64,000 nucleotides of DNA from Sphingomonas sp. EC-HK361 (GTDB lineage: Bacteria > Pseudomonadota > Alphaproteobacteria > Sphingomonadales > Sphingomonadaceae): contig NZ_LR701494.1 in assembly GCF_902498785.1 (NCBI RefSeq), forward strand, positions 1,193,105 through 1,257,104, in the 5' to 3' direction. Shown piece after piece: positions 45,001 to 54,193 of this stretch. The notes below the pieces were generated by a model, which was given only the letters and a program-made list of their open reading frames with translations, was not told the origin of the DNA and made no database searches. The translations under genes and the position numbers were made by a program. The first letter of the stretch is position 1. Each line of letters starts with the position of its first letter.

Positions 45001-45612
45001 TCAATTTCCGCGCGAACGTCGGCCCGACCAGCGACCGTCGCCGCCGCCGCGCTGGCCGCGATTATAGGTCGGTCGCGGGGTAGCGGCTTGCGGCGTGGCC
45101 GATGGCTGTTGCCCGCCGCTGATCTGGGGACGCCCCTGGCCGCCATAATTTCCGCGCCAGGAGCCGCGATCGCCATCGCCCCGATTGCCGCGGTTCCAGT
45201 CACCGCGATCGCCACGATCCCAGTTGCCGCGATTGCCGCGGTTCCAGTTGCCGTCGCCGCGATCATGGTCCCGGTCGAACCCGCCCCAGTTGCTGCCGTT
45301 GCCGCGATAATTGCCGCGGCGCCCCTGCCAATAGGATCGCTGGCTGTTGTTCCAGCGATAGGGCCGGCGGTAGCGATCGTAGACGTAGACGCCTGATCCC
45401 GGATAATAATAATCGCCGTACCAGCCGAAATAGGACGGCGCGTAGCCATAGCCACCATAGCCGTAGCCGCCATAGCCGCCGTCATAATAGGGGTCGCCGC
45501 TATAGTAGCCGCCGCCATAGCCGAGCGACACGCCGCTATAGCCATAGCCGTCGGTGCAACCGGCAACCGCCAGACCGAGCCCCAGCGCGAGGCCTAAACG
45601 CTTCAGGACCAT
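45001..45612 (-). CDS. Gly/Tyr- then Asn/Arg/Gly-rich lipoprotein
   Basis: A 203-residue protein from ATG 45612 with GGAGAG upstream. The lipobox is LAVAGC. Residues about 20-75 are Gly/Tyr repeats (GYGGYGYGGYGYAPSYFGWYGDYYYPG); residues 100-160 repeat the theme NRGNRGDWDRGDRG. The tail is Gln/Pro/Thr-rich and basic. Low complexity prevents family assignment; it may be a surface protein. Confidence 0.7.
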   Translation of the reverse strand: MVLKRLGLALGLGLAVAGCTDGYGYSGVSLGYGGGYYSGDPYYDGGYGGYGYGGYGYAPSYFGWYGDYYYPGSGVYVYDRYRRPYRWNNSQRSYWQGRRGNYRGNGSNWGGFDRDHDRGDGNWNRGNRGNWDRGDRGDWNRGNRGDGDRGSWRGNYGGQGRPQISGGQQPSATPQAATPRPTYNRGQRGGGDGRWSGRRSRGN

Positions 45613-45722
45613 CGAAACTCTCCTACGCGAGATGGCGGCTTTGTACGCGTCGCCGATCATCGCTCAACGAGGGCGGTTCGTCGATGGTTCCGTGAAGGCG
45701 CTCTCCCGCGTCCCGATCCGGG

Positions 45723-46253
45723 TCAGTGGCCCGGAAAGGCGACGAGCGAATCGACGCGGATGCCGTCGGCTGCGAGCGCCTCAGCGCCGCCGAGATCGGG
45801 GAGATCGATGAGGAACTGCGCCTGGTCGACGACCGCGCCCGCCTTGCGCAACAGCCGGACGGCGGCTCGCGCGGTGCCGCCGGTCGCAATCAGGTCGTCG
45901 ATCAGCAGGACGCGCTGACCGGGGACGCAGGCGTCTTCGTGCATCGCGATCCGGTCCTGCCCATATTCCAGCGCATAATCCTCGGCGATCGTCGCGCCGG
46001 GGAGCTTGCCGTCCTTACGGATGAGGAGCACGCCCGCGTTCAACGGCACCGCGAGCGCCGCGGCGAACAGGAAGCCCCGCGCCTCGATCCCTGCGACGAG
46101 ATCGACCGGGCCGATCGTGGCCTCCGCCATCCGGTCGATCGCAGTGCGCAGGCCCTGCGCGTCAAGCAGCAGCGTGGTGATGTCGCGAAATTGTATGCCG
46201 GGCTTGGGAAAGTCCGGGATCGTGCGGATCAGCGATTTCAGGTCGTCGTTCAT
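45723..46253 (-). CDS. apt: Adenine phosphoribosyltransferase
   Basis: A 176-residue purine salvage enzyme. The start at 46253 follows GGAGGAG; the frame to 46364 runs through a repeat. Hallmarks are the N-terminal IRTIPDFPKPGIQFRDITTLL, AGIEARGFLFAAALA and the PRPP-binding VLLIDDLIATGGTA. It follows the cytochrome bc1 genes but is separated by an inverted repeat and is probably expressed separately. Confidence 0.96.
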   Translation of the reverse strand: MNDDLKSLIRTIPDFPKPGIQFRDITTLLLDAQGLRTAIDRMAEATIGPVDLVAGIEARGFLFAAALAVPLNAGVLLIRKDGKLPGATIAEDYALEYGQDRIAMHEDACVPGQRVLLIDDLIATGGTARAAVRLLRKAGAVVDQAQFLIDLPDLGGAEALAADGIRVDSLVAFPGH

Positions 46254-46262
46254 CGGTAGCTC

Positions 46263-46396
46263 CTCCCATCCCTGCAAGGGAGGGGTCGGGGGTGGATGCG
46301 ACACGCGAAGCAGGTCGCTCGACGCGAAAGCGGCGACCGAAGCATCGAGCCTCGATCGCCGCAACCCACCCCTACCCCCTCCCTTGCAGGGAGGGG
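46263..46396. repeat. Intergenic inverted repeat, family R4
   Basis: CCTGCAAGGGAGGGGTCGGG(GGTGG) on the left pairs with CCACCCCTACCCCCTCCCTT(GCAGG) on the right; the loop is about 55 bases. It fills the space between petC (stop at 46404) and apt (start 46253), so it may terminate or protect the pet transcript. Confidence 0.75.
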
Positions 46397-46403
46397 AAGC
46401 GTC

Positions 46404-47246
46404 TCAATGCTTCACGTCGCGCCACACATTCTGATAGGCGCCCCATGCCAATACGATGAAGATGCCGAGGAAGAGGAGCGCGGCGAAGCCGGCCGAGTGG
46501 CGCGCCTCCAGATTGGGCTCCGCGGTCCAGGTCAGGAAGGCCGCGACGTCGCGCGCCATCTGATCGACCGTCGGCTTGGTGCCGTCCTCATACTGCACCT
46601 GCCCGTCCGACGCGAGCGGCGGCGGCATCGCGATGTTGAGGTTCGCGAAATACGGGTTGTAGTGGAGTCCGTCGGGCGTCTTCGCGTCCGGGAACTTCTG
46701 GAGCAGCGCCGCCGGCTGGTCGCGGTAGCCGGTAATCAGCGCGTGGACATAGTTCGGGCCGTCCTCGCGCGCCTTGGTGATGAGCGACAGGTCAGGCGGC
46801 AGCGCGTTGTTGTTCGCGGCGCGCGCGGCGATTTCGTTCGCGAAGGGTGACGGGAAGTGATCCGACGGCAGGCTCTTGCGGGTCGCCGCCTCGCCCGTGT
46901 CGGGGTTGATCGAGGGCTGCTCGATCTTCCACCCGGTGGCGATCGTCTTGATCTGCGCGTCCGAGTAGCCGATTTCCTTCAGATCACGGAACGCGACATA
47001 TTTCAGCGAGTGGCACGCCGAGCAGACTTCCTGATACACTTGGAAGCCGCGCTGGAGCTGACGCTGGTCGAACTTGCCGAACAGCCCGGCCGAGGGCAGG
47101 TCGATGTCCATCGGCTTCAGATGGAATTCGTGCGCGGCGGTTTCGGCCGCCGGTTCGGTGATGGCGGTCTTGACCGTCCCGAACAGCGCAAGGCCGAGGA
47201 CCGCGACGAAGGCGGCGCCGATCAGCAGGGCGATGGTACGAACCAT
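46404..47246 (-). CDS. petC: Cytochrome c1 of ubiquinol-cytochrome c reductase
   Basis: A 280-residue haem protein. The haem motif is CSACHSLKY near residue 80, the axial methionine is probably in the NLNIAMPPPLASDGQVQYEDGT block, and a C-terminal membrane helix (HSAGFAALLFLGIFIVLAWGAYQNVW) anchors the protein. It follows the cytochrome b gene by 33 bases, the third gene of the operon. Confidence 0.96.
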   Translation of the reverse strand: MVRTIALLIGAAFVAVLGLALFGTVKTAITEPAAETAAHEFHLKPMDIDLPSAGLFGKFDQRQLQRGFQVYQEVCSACHSLKYVAFRDLKEIGYSDAQIKTIATGWKIEQPSINPDTGEAATRKSLPSDHFPSPFANEIAARAANNNALPPDLSLITKAREDGPNYVHALITGYRDQPAALLQKFPDAKTPDGLHYNPYFANLNIAMPPPLASDGQVQYEDGTKPTVDQMARDVAAFLTWTAEPNLEARHSAGFAALLFLGIFIVLAWGAYQNVWRDVKH

Positions 47247-47279
47247 GATGTCTCTATTCCCCCTTCAGGCTCGCAACGC

Positions 47280-48563
47280 TCACGCCATCGCCGTCTTGGC
47301 GGGCGCGGTGCCGCCGTGCTTGGCGAGGACAGCCTCGGTGATCGAATTGGGCAGCGGACGCGGACGCTCGGACCGCGCGACCCAGGGCAGGATGACGAGG
47401 AAGTGCGCGAAATAATACATCGAGGCGATCTGCCCCAGGATGACGTTCCGCGCGATCGGCTCCGCCCCGCCGACATAGCCGAGCACCAGCACGTCGAGCA
47501 GCAGGATGATGAGGAACATGCGGTAGCGCGGGCGGAAATTGGCCGAGCGCACCGGCGAACTGTCGAGCCAGGGCAGGAAGAACAGCAGCAGGATCGACCC
47601 GAACATCGCGAGCACGCCCCACAGCTTCGCCGGCAGGATGAAGTCCGCGGTGAAGCTCTTCAGGATCGCGTAGAAGGGCAGGAAATACCATTCGGGCACG
47701 ATATGCGCAGGCGTCGAGAGCGGGTTCGCCTCGATATAATTGTCGGGATGGCCGAGCAGGTTCGGCGAGAAGAAGATCAGCGCTGCGAAGATCAGCAGGA
47801 ACGCGCCGATCCCGACCGCATCCTTCGCGGTGTAATAGGGGTGGAAGGGAACCGTGTCCTGTTCCGACTTCACATCGACGCCGGTCGGGTTGTTCGACCC
47901 CGGGATGTGCAGCGCCCAGATGTGCAGGATGATGACGCCGGCGATCACGAACGGCAGCAGATAGTGGAGCGAGAAGAAGCGGTTGAGCGCCGCATCGTCG
48001 GGCGCGAAGCCGCCGAGCAGCCACACGCGGATCGATTCGCCGACCAGCGGGATCGCCGAGAAGAAGCCGGTGATGACCTGCGCGCCCCAGAAGCTCATCT
48101 GCCCCCAGGGGAGCACATAGCCCATGAAGGCGGTCGCCATCATCAGCAGGAAGATGACGACGCCGAGCAGCCACACCATCTCGCGCGGCGCCTTGTAAGA
48201 CCCGTAATAGAGTCCGCGCGCGATGTGGACATAGACGACGAGCAGGAACATCGACGCGCCGTTGGCGTGGGCGTAGCGCAGGAACCAGCCCGCATTCACA
48301 TCGCGCATGATATGCTCGACCGATCCGAACGCGATCCCCGAATTGGCGGCATAGTGCATCGCGAGCGTCACCCCGGTGACGATCTGGATGACCAGGAACA
48401 GCCCGGCGAGCACGCCGAAGTTCCAGAAATAATTGAGGTTGCGCGGCACCGGATAGCCGGCGCCGATCGCGTTATAGGCGAGACGCGGCAGCGGCAGCTT
48501 CTCGTCGAGCCAGCGCATCAGCGGCTGCTTCGGCTCGTAGTTCTTTGCCCAGGAAAAGCTCAT
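47280..48563 (-). CDS. petB: Cytochrome b of ubiquinol-cytochrome c reductase
   Basis: A 427-residue eight-helix membrane protein carrying two b haems. Visible hallmarks are [55 protein letters not shown] (paired His ligands) and the quinol-site [13 protein letters not shown]. It lies 11 bases after the Rieske gene. Confidence 0.97.
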   Translation of the reverse strand: MSFSWAKNYEPKQPLMRWLDEKLPLPRLAYNAIGAGYPVPRNLNYFWNFGVLAGLFLVIQIVTGVTLAMHYAANSGIAFGSVEHIMRDVNAGWFLRYAHANGASMFLLVVYVHIARGLYYGSYKAPREMVWLLGVVIFLLMMATAFMGYVLPWGQMSFWGAQVITGFFSAIPLVGESIRVWLLGGFAPDDAALNRFFSLHYLLPFVIAGVIILHIWALHIPGSNNPTGVDVKSEQDTVPFHPYYTAKDAVGIGAFLLIFAALIFFSPNLLGHPDNYIEANPLSTPAHIVPEWYFLPFYAILKSFTADFILPAKLWGVLAMFGSILLLFFLPWLDSSPVRSANFRPRYRMFLIILLLDVLVLGYVGGAEPIARNVILGQIASMYYFAHFLVILPWVARSERPRPLPNSITEAVLAKHGGTAPAKTAMA

Positions 48564-48574
48564 GATGCGCTACC

Positions 48575-49165
48575 TCAACCGACCGTGACGGCCGTGTCAG
48601 ACGTGAAGGCGTATTCGGGAACGAACAGGTTCTTGGGCGCCGGGCCCTGCCGGATTCGCGCTGCCGTGTCGTAGGCCGAGCCGTGGCACGGGCAGAAATA
48701 GCCGCCGAACGGCCCGCGATTGTCGCCTTCGTGGATGCCGAGCGGGATGCAGCCGAGATGGGTGCAGACGCCGAGCGTGATGAGCCAGTTGGTCTTGCCG
48801 GGCTTCGTGCGTTCCGCCAGCGTCTGGGGGTCGCGCAGCGAGCCGACATCGACCGCATTGGCCTCCGCGATTTCCTTGGGCGTCAGGTTGCGCACGAACA
48901 GCGGCTGCTTGCGGAAGGTCGTGACGATGCCCTGCCCGGGCGCGATCTTCGACAGATCGACCTCGGTCGTCGACTGCGCGAGCACGTCGGCCGACGGGTT
49001 CATCTGGTTGATGAGCGGAAGCACGGCGACGCCGGCACCGACGCCGAACCATGCGACCGCCGCGACGTTGATGAAATCCCGCCGGCGCGGTTCATGGCCG
49101 TCCTCATGCACGGAATCGTGCGGGGGCACGCCCCCGGCAGACATCGCGGTGTCGGCATTCGCCAT
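48575..49165 (-). CDS. petA: Rieske iron-sulfur protein of cytochrome bc1
   Basis: A 196-residue protein with a Tat-type N-terminus (RRRDFINVAAVAWFGVGAGVAVLPLINQM) that serves as membrane anchor. The [2Fe-2S] ligands lie in CTHLGCIPLG and CPCHGSAYD. It is the first gene of the petABC operon, with a gap of about 176 bases upstream for the promoter. Confidence 0.97.
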   Translation of the reverse strand: MANADTAMSAGGVPPHDSVHEDGHEPRRRDFINVAAVAWFGVGAGVAVLPLINQMNPSADVLAQSTTEVDLSKIAPGQGIVTTFRKQPLFVRNLTPKEIAEANAVDVGSLRDPQTLAERTKPGKTNWLITLGVCTHLGCIPLGIHEGDNRGPFGGYFCPCHGSAYDTAARIRQGPAPKNLFVPEYAFTSDTAVTVG

Positions 49166-49341
49166 TCGCTAAACCCTCGCCTTCAAAATCCGGCGTGGCG
49201 CAGGTCCGGCTTTCCCTTGCCCCTTGCGCCCACCCTTCTTCCGACCATCCCCATGATCGGGCTTGAGGCCTGATAGACACGCCCCCAATGCTTTGCCAAC
49301 AGCATTTTGCGATTTCGGCGCCAGCGGACTAGCGAGCGGGC

Positions 49342-49827
49342 ATGCGGATCGCGCTTCACGAACCCGACATCGCCGGCAATGTCGGCACGATCATCCGTCT
49401 CGGCGCCTGCATGGGGGTGCCGGTCGATCTGATCGAGCCGATGGGCTTCGCCTGGAGCGCGCGGGCGCTGGCGCGGTCGGGGATGGACTATGCCGACGCC
49501 GCCGACGTGACTCGCCATGCCGATTGGGATGCCTTCCGGCGCGCGACCGAAGGCCGCATCGTGCTGGCGACGACGCGCGGAGCGACGCTGCTTCCCGACA
49601 TGACCTTCCATGCCGACGACGTCCTGCTGTTCGGATCGGAAGGCGCAGGTGCCCCGCCGCACGTCCACGCCGCCGCCGACGTCGCGGTGCGCGTGCCGAT
49701 GCGCAGCGGCTTCCGGTCGCTCAACATCGCGGTCAGCACCGCGATCATCGTCGGCGAGGCGATGCGCCAGACGGGGTGGTGCTTAGGCCAAGGGCTCCCG
49801 CCAGCATCCGGCACGATGGCCGATTGA
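49342..49827 (+). CDS. trmL: tRNA (cytidine/uridine-34-2'-O)-methyltransferase
   Basis: A 161-residue SPOUT methylase. The SPOUT pattern is ALHEPDIAGNVGTIIRLGACMG near the start, then LFGSEGAGAP and VPMRSGFRSLNIAVSTAIIVGEAMRQ, which form the knotted SAM site. TrmL modifies the wobble base of tRNA-Leu. It precedes hemF by 32 bases. Confidence 0.9.
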   Translation: MRIALHEPDIAGNVGTIIRLGACMGVPVDLIEPMGFAWSARALARSGMDYADAADVTRHADWDAFRRATEGRIVLATTRGATLLPDMTFHADDVLLFGSEGAGAPPHVHAAADVAVRVPMRSGFRSLNIAVSTAIIVGEAMRQTGWCLGQGLPPASGTMAD

Positions 49828-49859
49828 CCGCCGCCCCTGCGTCGCGCCATCTGGCCGCC

Positions 49860-50699
49860 ATGGAACTCGACACCCAGCAAGCCGCCGCCCGCCACTGGTT
49901 CGAATCGCTGCGCGACCGCATCTGCGCCACGTTCGAGGGGATAGAGCGCGAGGCCGGGTCGGACGCGGCGTTCGCCTATACGCCCTGGGACCGCACCGAC
50001 CCATCCGGGGCGCCGGGCGGGGGCGGCGTTCGCGGGGTGATGAAGGGCCGCGTGTTCGAAAAGGTTGGGGTCAACGTCTCGACCGTCGGCGGCGCGTTCG
50101 AAGGCGATTTCGCGAAATCGATCCACGGCGCGGGCGACGATCCGCGCTTCTTCGCGACCGGTATCAGCCTGGTGGCGCACATGGCGAACCCGATGGTCCC
50201 CGCGGTCCACATGAACTGCCGCTTCCTCGCCACGACGAAGCGCTGGTTCGGCGGCGGCGCCGACCTCAACCCGCCCATCCCCTTCGAAGAGGACACGGCG
50301 GACTTCCACGCGCGGCTGAAGGCAGCCTGCGACGCGCATGACCCGGCACATTACGACCGGTTCAAGGCGTGGGCGGACGAGTATTTCTACCTCCCCCACC
50401 GTCAAGTGCACCGCGGGGTCGGCGGCATTTTCTACGATCATCTGGACGGCGATTTCGATGCCGATTTCGCCTTCACCCGCGACGTCGGCGAGGCGTTCCT
50501 CGACATCTATCCGGCGATCGTCCGGCGGCGGATGGGGATGCCCTTCACAGAAGCGGACGAAGCGACGATGCTCGCGTGGCGCGGGCGGTATGCGGAATTC
50601 AACCTCGTCTACGACCGCGGCACGCTGTTCGGGCTGAAGACCGGCGGCAATATCGACGCGATCCTGATGAGCCTGCCGCCGCGCGCGATCTGGGCTTGA
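49860..50699 (+). CDS. hemF: Oxygen-dependent coproporphyrinogen III oxidase
   Basis: A 279-residue haem-synthesis enzyme. Hallmarks are GGGGVRGVMKGRVFEKVGVNVSTVGG, GISLVAHMANPMVPAVHMNCRF, WFGGGADLNPPIPFEED and FYLPHRQVHRGVGGIFYDHL, all intact. The start at 49860 was chosen because the longer frame crosses trmL. It overlaps the next gene by 4 bases. Confidence 0.97.
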   Translation: MELDTQQAAARHWFESLRDRICATFEGIEREAGSDAAFAYTPWDRTDPSGAPGGGGVRGVMKGRVFEKVGVNVSTVGGAFEGDFAKSIHGAGDDPRFFATGISLVAHMANPMVPAVHMNCRFLATTKRWFGGGADLNPPIPFEEDTADFHARLKAACDAHDPAHYDRFKAWADEYFYLPHRQVHRGVGGIFYDHLDGDFDADFAFTRDVGEAFLDIYPAIVRRRMGMPFTEADEATMLAWRGRYAEFNLVYDRGTLFGLKTGGNIDAILMSLPPRAIWA

Positions 50700-51334
50700 C
50701 GCCGGTGGCGCTGACCGCTGTTGCCGATGACAGGATCGCGACGGTCGTCACGACGCTCGAGATGCGCCAGCGACCGCCGCTGCGCCCCACCCCCGCATCC
50801 CCGCTGCGTCTGGTGCGCTGGGATCGACCGAGCGCGGCGCGATACCGCGCGCTGTTCACGCGGATCGGCGCGCCCTGGCTGTGGTTTTCTAGGCTTGCGC
50901 TGAGCGAGGAGGCGCTGCTCGCCATCATCCACGCGTCCACAACAGAAATCTACGTGGTTGCCGATCCGGCGGGGATCGAGGTCGGGATGCTCGAGCTCGA
51001 CCTGGGCACGTCCGGGGAATGCACGCTCGCCTATTTCGGCCTCATCCCCGAGCTTGCCGGACAGGGCCATGGCCGCTGGCTGATGGCGGAAGCGCTGACC
51101 CGCGCGTGGCGCGGCGGGGTGACGCGCGTCGTGGTCAACACCTGCACGCTCGACCACCCATCCGCGCTCAACTTCTACCGCGCGCAGGGCTTCACCGCGA
51201 CCTCTCGCACGGTGGAGACGTTCGTCGATCCGCGGCTGTCGGGCTTGCTCCCCCCAGACGCCGCGCCTCAAATCCCCTGCCTCGACAGCCGCCGCCAGGC
51301 CACGATCGCGACGAGCGCCAGCGCGACTTCATAA
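50696..51334 (+). CDS. GNAT family N-acetyltransferase
   Basis: About 212 residues from TTG 50696, inside the hemF stop (TTGA); a GTG at 50705 is an alternative. The acetyl-CoA site is LAYFGLIPELAGQGHGRWLMAEALTRAW, followed by VNTCTLDHPSALNFYRAQGF. The substrate is unknown. The last 30 residues overlap the end of the converging membrane-protein gene. Confidence 0.85.
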   Translation: MTPVALTAVADDRIATVVTTLEMRQRPPLRPTPASPLRLVRWDRPSAARYRALFTRIGAPWLWFSRLALSEEALLAIIHASTTEIYVVADPAGIEVGMLELDLGTSGECTLAYFGLIPELAGQGHGRWLMAEALTRAWRGGVTRVVVNTCTLDHPSALNFYRAQGFTATSRTVETFVDPRLSGLLPPDAAPQIPCLDSRRQATIATSASATS

Positions 51335-52011
51335 GCCGCCTGCGCCGCTGCGATGAGCGCATCGACCAGAGCGATGATGAACGGATTCGCGTGCTCCGGC
51401 GCACGCAGATAGGTGTCGGCGACATAGAGCGGATTGGTGACGAGCCAGCTCGCCAGCATCAGCGTCGTCACCGCGGAAAACAGGCCGAACGCGCCCTTGC
51501 CCGTCATCCGCCAGCTGCGGCCGAGCGCGCCCGTCGCGCTCACCGGCTGCTCGGCGAAGAGCACCGGTCCCGCCGCGACGAGCCGCGCCTGCATGTAAAG
51601 TCCGGGCAGGATGAAGAGCCACAGCCCAAGCCCGACCGGAATCCCCGCGAGCACCGAAGCGAGCGCCCAGCGCGGCAGCAGCCGAAGTCCGCGCGCCAAC
51701 GCGCCGCGCACATCCGGACGGCCGGGATCGACGAGCAGCAGGATGATCGTCGCGACGCCGAGCAGGCCGATCGCATCGACGACGATATACCAGATCGCGT
51801 TGCTCTGCGCCCACAAGCCCACCGCATCGATCCAGCCCGAAAGCGCCGCCTGATCGCGTGCCGCGGGCAAGGGGGGCGGCCCGGGCACCAGCAGTTGCAG
51901 TGCGAAGGCGGGCAGGAACAGGAGGACACCTGCGACGCGCAGCACGATGTCCGCCTCGCGCCGCGCGATGGCGAAGGCATCGCCCAACAGGCGCCCGAGC
52001 GTGATCGTCAT
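51268..52011 (-). CDS. Polytopic membrane protein of unknown function
   Basis: A 247-residue protein with about six hydrophobic segments (for example RVAGVLLFLPAFALQLLVPG, IWYIVVDAIGLLGVATIILLLV, VLAGIPVGLGLWLFILPGLYM). The central LPGLYMQARLVAAGPVLFAEQPVSATGALGRSWRMTGKG loop recalls the glycerophosphodiester-phosphodiesterase membrane domain. It overlaps the upstream membrane gene by 4 bases (ATGA), so they form a pair. Confidence 0.75.
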   Translation of the reverse strand: MTITLGRLLGDAFAIARREADIVLRVAGVLLFLPAFALQLLVPGPPPLPAARDQAALSGWIDAVGLWAQSNAIWYIVVDAIGLLGVATIILLLVDPGRPDVRGALARGLRLLPRWALASVLAGIPVGLGLWLFILPGLYMQARLVAAGPVLFAEQPVSATGALGRSWRMTGKGAFGLFSAVTTLMLASWLVTNPLYVADTYLRAPEHANPFIIALVDALIAAAQAAYEVALALVAIVAWRRLSRQGI

Positions 52012-52823
52012 TCGGGAAGCGCAGCCCCCACGGGTGCTGCATCCGGTCCGCGCGCGGCGAGGTAGAGCTGCGCCGTGAAGACCGCCTGCAGGACCGAGAA
52101 GATCGTCGTCACGATCGCACCCGCGATCCCCGCCAGGAAGGTGACGAGCGCCACGCTGTCGCTGCCCAGGATCAGCCGGAACACCAGCCCGACGATCGAC
52201 GTCGCGGCCATCAGCGCAACGAGGAAGACGATCGCGTAGAGGATCAGCACGCCGATGACCTTCCACGTCAGCCCGCGGGTCAGGCGGAAGCTGCGCGCGA
52301 TCGCGCCTAGTCCCAGCCGCTCGTTGACGATCACCGGATACAGCACGATCAGCCGCGCGCCGAGCCACAGCATGAACAGCGCGAAGACGAAGAAATACAG
52401 CCCCGACCCGGCTGCCTTGCCGGCATCGATCGCCCCTTGCGTGCGCCCCGCCTGCGCCGCCGCGAAATCGAAGCCGGACGCGATAAGCAGCGTGATACCG
52501 GGCAGCGAAAGGATTGCGGCGACGATGACGACGATGATGACCACGCCCATCGCCGGCAGGAAGCGCGCGGTCGCGATCCGCTGCGCGCTGCCGCCGGTGG
52601 TCGATGGATCGCTCGACGCCGCGACGATGGCGAGCTGCGCCCACAGCATGACGATCGCGGCCAGCAGCCCGACGAGCTGCGCCGCCGGCAGCGCGAAATC
52701 GCGGAACGCCGCCTGGACGATCGACGGCAGGAAAATCCCCGTCGCGGCGATCCCCGCCAGCATGTTGCCCCGTCCGCCGATGACCTCGGTCGTGCGGTCC
52801 CACACCGTTCCGATCCTGACCAT
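52008..52823 (-). CDS. Polytopic membrane protein, partner of the next gene
   Basis: A 271-residue protein from ATG 52823. Hydrophobic segments include LVGLLAAIVMLWAQLAIVAAS, AMGVVIIVVIVAAILSLPGITLLIAS, LYFFVFALFMLWLGARLIVLYPV and VIGVLILYAIVFLVALMAATSIVGL. The loop RLIVLYPVIVNERLGLGAIARSFRLTRG resembles the corresponding loop of its neighbour, so the two are probably ancient paralogues. Function is unknown. Confidence 0.75.
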   Translation of the reverse strand: MVRIGTVWDRTTEVIGGRGNMLAGIAATGIFLPSIVQAAFRDFALPAAQLVGLLAAIVMLWAQLAIVAASSDPSTTGGSAQRIATARFLPAMGVVIIVVIVAAILSLPGITLLIASGFDFAAAQAGRTQGAIDAGKAAGSGLYFFVFALFMLWLGARLIVLYPVIVNERLGLGAIARSFRLTRGLTWKVIGVLILYAIVFLVALMAATSIVGLVFRLILGSDSVALVTFLAGIAGAIVTTIFSVLQAVFTAQLYLAARGPDAAPVGAALPE

Positions 52824-52924
52824 GTTCCGCTCGGCTCCCCGTCTCGTCGCGCCCTGAGTAGAGCGTTGCCTAGACGATCCCGCCAGCGCTTGCCAGCGGG
52901 TCCGCGAACGCACATCTGGCGGGT

Positions 52925-53587
52925 GTGCAGGACGCGGACGATATCGAATGGCGGGTCAGCGCCGGGCTGACCGACTATGCCGCGGCGCTGGCCGAGATGG
53001 AGGCGCGCGCCGCGGCGGTCGGCGCAGGAGATGGGCGCGAGCTGATCTGGCTGCTGGAACACCCACCGGTCTATACCGCGGGCACGAGCGCCGACCCTGC
53101 CGAGCTCGTCGACCCCCGCTTCCCGGTCGTCGCGGCGGGACGCGGCGGACGCTATACCTACCACGGCCCCGGCCAGCGCGTCGGCTATCTCGTGCTCGAT
53201 CTGACGAAGCGCGGCCGCGACGTGCGCGCCTTCGTCCACGCCGTCGAGGGCTGGATCATCGCCGCGCTGGGGGAGATCGGCATCGCGGCGTTCCGGGCCG
53301 AAGGACGCATCGGCATCTGGACGATGGACGGCGGCACCGAAGCCAAGATCGGCGCGATCGGCGTGCGCGTCCGCCGCTGGATCACCTTCCACGGCTTTTC
53401 GGTGAATCTTGCCCCCGACCTGTCGCATTTCGGCGGAATCGTGCCGTGCGGAATCGCCGACTACCCCGTAACGAGCGCCGAAAAACTGGGAAAAAACGTC
53501 AGCCAGGAAACCTTTGACGCCGCCCTTGCGTTGACCCGCGATGTATTTGTCGAAAGCCTGACTTTAGGCCGTGAAATCCGGGCTTGA
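52925..53587 (+). CDS. lipB: Lipoyl(octanoyl) transferase
   Basis: A 220-residue enzyme moving octanoyl groups from ACP to lipoyl domains. It starts at GTG 52925. Hallmarks are [21 protein letters not shown], catalytic Lys in [10 protein letters not shown] and catalytic Cys in GGIVPCGI. Length is canonical. lipA is not in the window. Confidence 0.96.
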   Translation: MQDADDIEWRVSAGLTDYAAALAEMEARAAAVGAGDGRELIWLLEHPPVYTAGTSADPAELVDPRFPVVAAGRGGRYTYHGPGQRVGYLVLDLTKRGRDVRAFVHAVEGWIIAALGEIGIAAFRAEGRIGIWTMDGGTEAKIGAIGVRVRRWITFHGFSVNLAPDLSHFGGIVPCGIADYPVTSAEKLGKNVSQETFDAALALTRDVFVESLTLGREIRA

Positions 53588-53674
53588 GAGACGGCTGCGT
53601 AGCGACTAATGTCCACCACGGTTTGGGTATTAAGGCCAGGCAGGCGTCCAAATCCATTTTCTAGGGAGCATTCA

Positions 53675-53947
53675 ATGCGTGCAATCATTTCCAAGGCCCT
53701 GACCGGTTCGGCTCTGGCCGCTGCGGCTCTCGCTGTTTCGGCCTGTGGCTCGAAGACCGAGACGACCACGACCGAGAACACGATGGTCACCGACATGAAC
53801 GCCACCGAAGGCATGGACACCATGTCGGACAACATGACCGCCGTCGACGGCGCCATGAACGACGGCATGATGGCCAACGACACCATGGGCAATGGCGACA
53901 TGATGACCACCAACACCACGACCACCACGACCACCAACGCGATGTAA
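53675..53947 (+). CDS. Small Met/Asp/Thr-rich lipoprotein
   Basis: A 90-residue protein with GGGAG 8 bases upstream. The lipobox is LAVSAC (Cys24). The mature part is almost entirely Thr, Asn, Met, Asp and Glu, ending in a Thr repeat and NAM. It is acidic and probably disordered. A strong terminator follows. Function is unknown; the Met-rich content could bind metal. Confidence 0.75.
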   Translation: MRAIISKALTGSALAAAALAVSACGSKTETTTTENTMVTDMNATEGMDTMSDNMTAVDGAMNDGMMANDTMGNGDMMTTNTTTTTTTNAM

Positions 53948-54001
53948 TCGCGCTGGGCCGGCGGCTTGCCCGCCGGTTCGTGATGTGTCCGTTGGGACAT
54001 C

Positions 54002-54034
54002 AAAAGGCCGTCCGGGCGACCGGGCGGCCTTTTT
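54002..54034 (+). terminator. Rho-independent terminator
   Basis: AAAAGGCCGTCCGG and CCGGGCGGCCTTTTT form a GC-rich stem with a GCGA loop, followed by a T run. It ends the small lipoprotein transcript. Confidence 0.85.
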
Positions 54035-54193
54035 CGTTTTGCTCATAGGCGGAGCAGGGAACGGTCGCGTAACGATTGCGCCCTGTCCACGACCGTCGCC
54101 ACGTCTCGACCGATCATGGTAAAAAACCCTTTGGCAGCGCGGCGAAACCGCCTAGAATCGCTGATGTTCCGGGAGTTTTCAGGGGAAGTATCC

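Noticed and set aside
46857-48674. 605-codon + strand frame opposite petB and petC
   Set aside because: Antisense shadow rich in Arg/Asp/Gln; the true genes on the other strand are certain.
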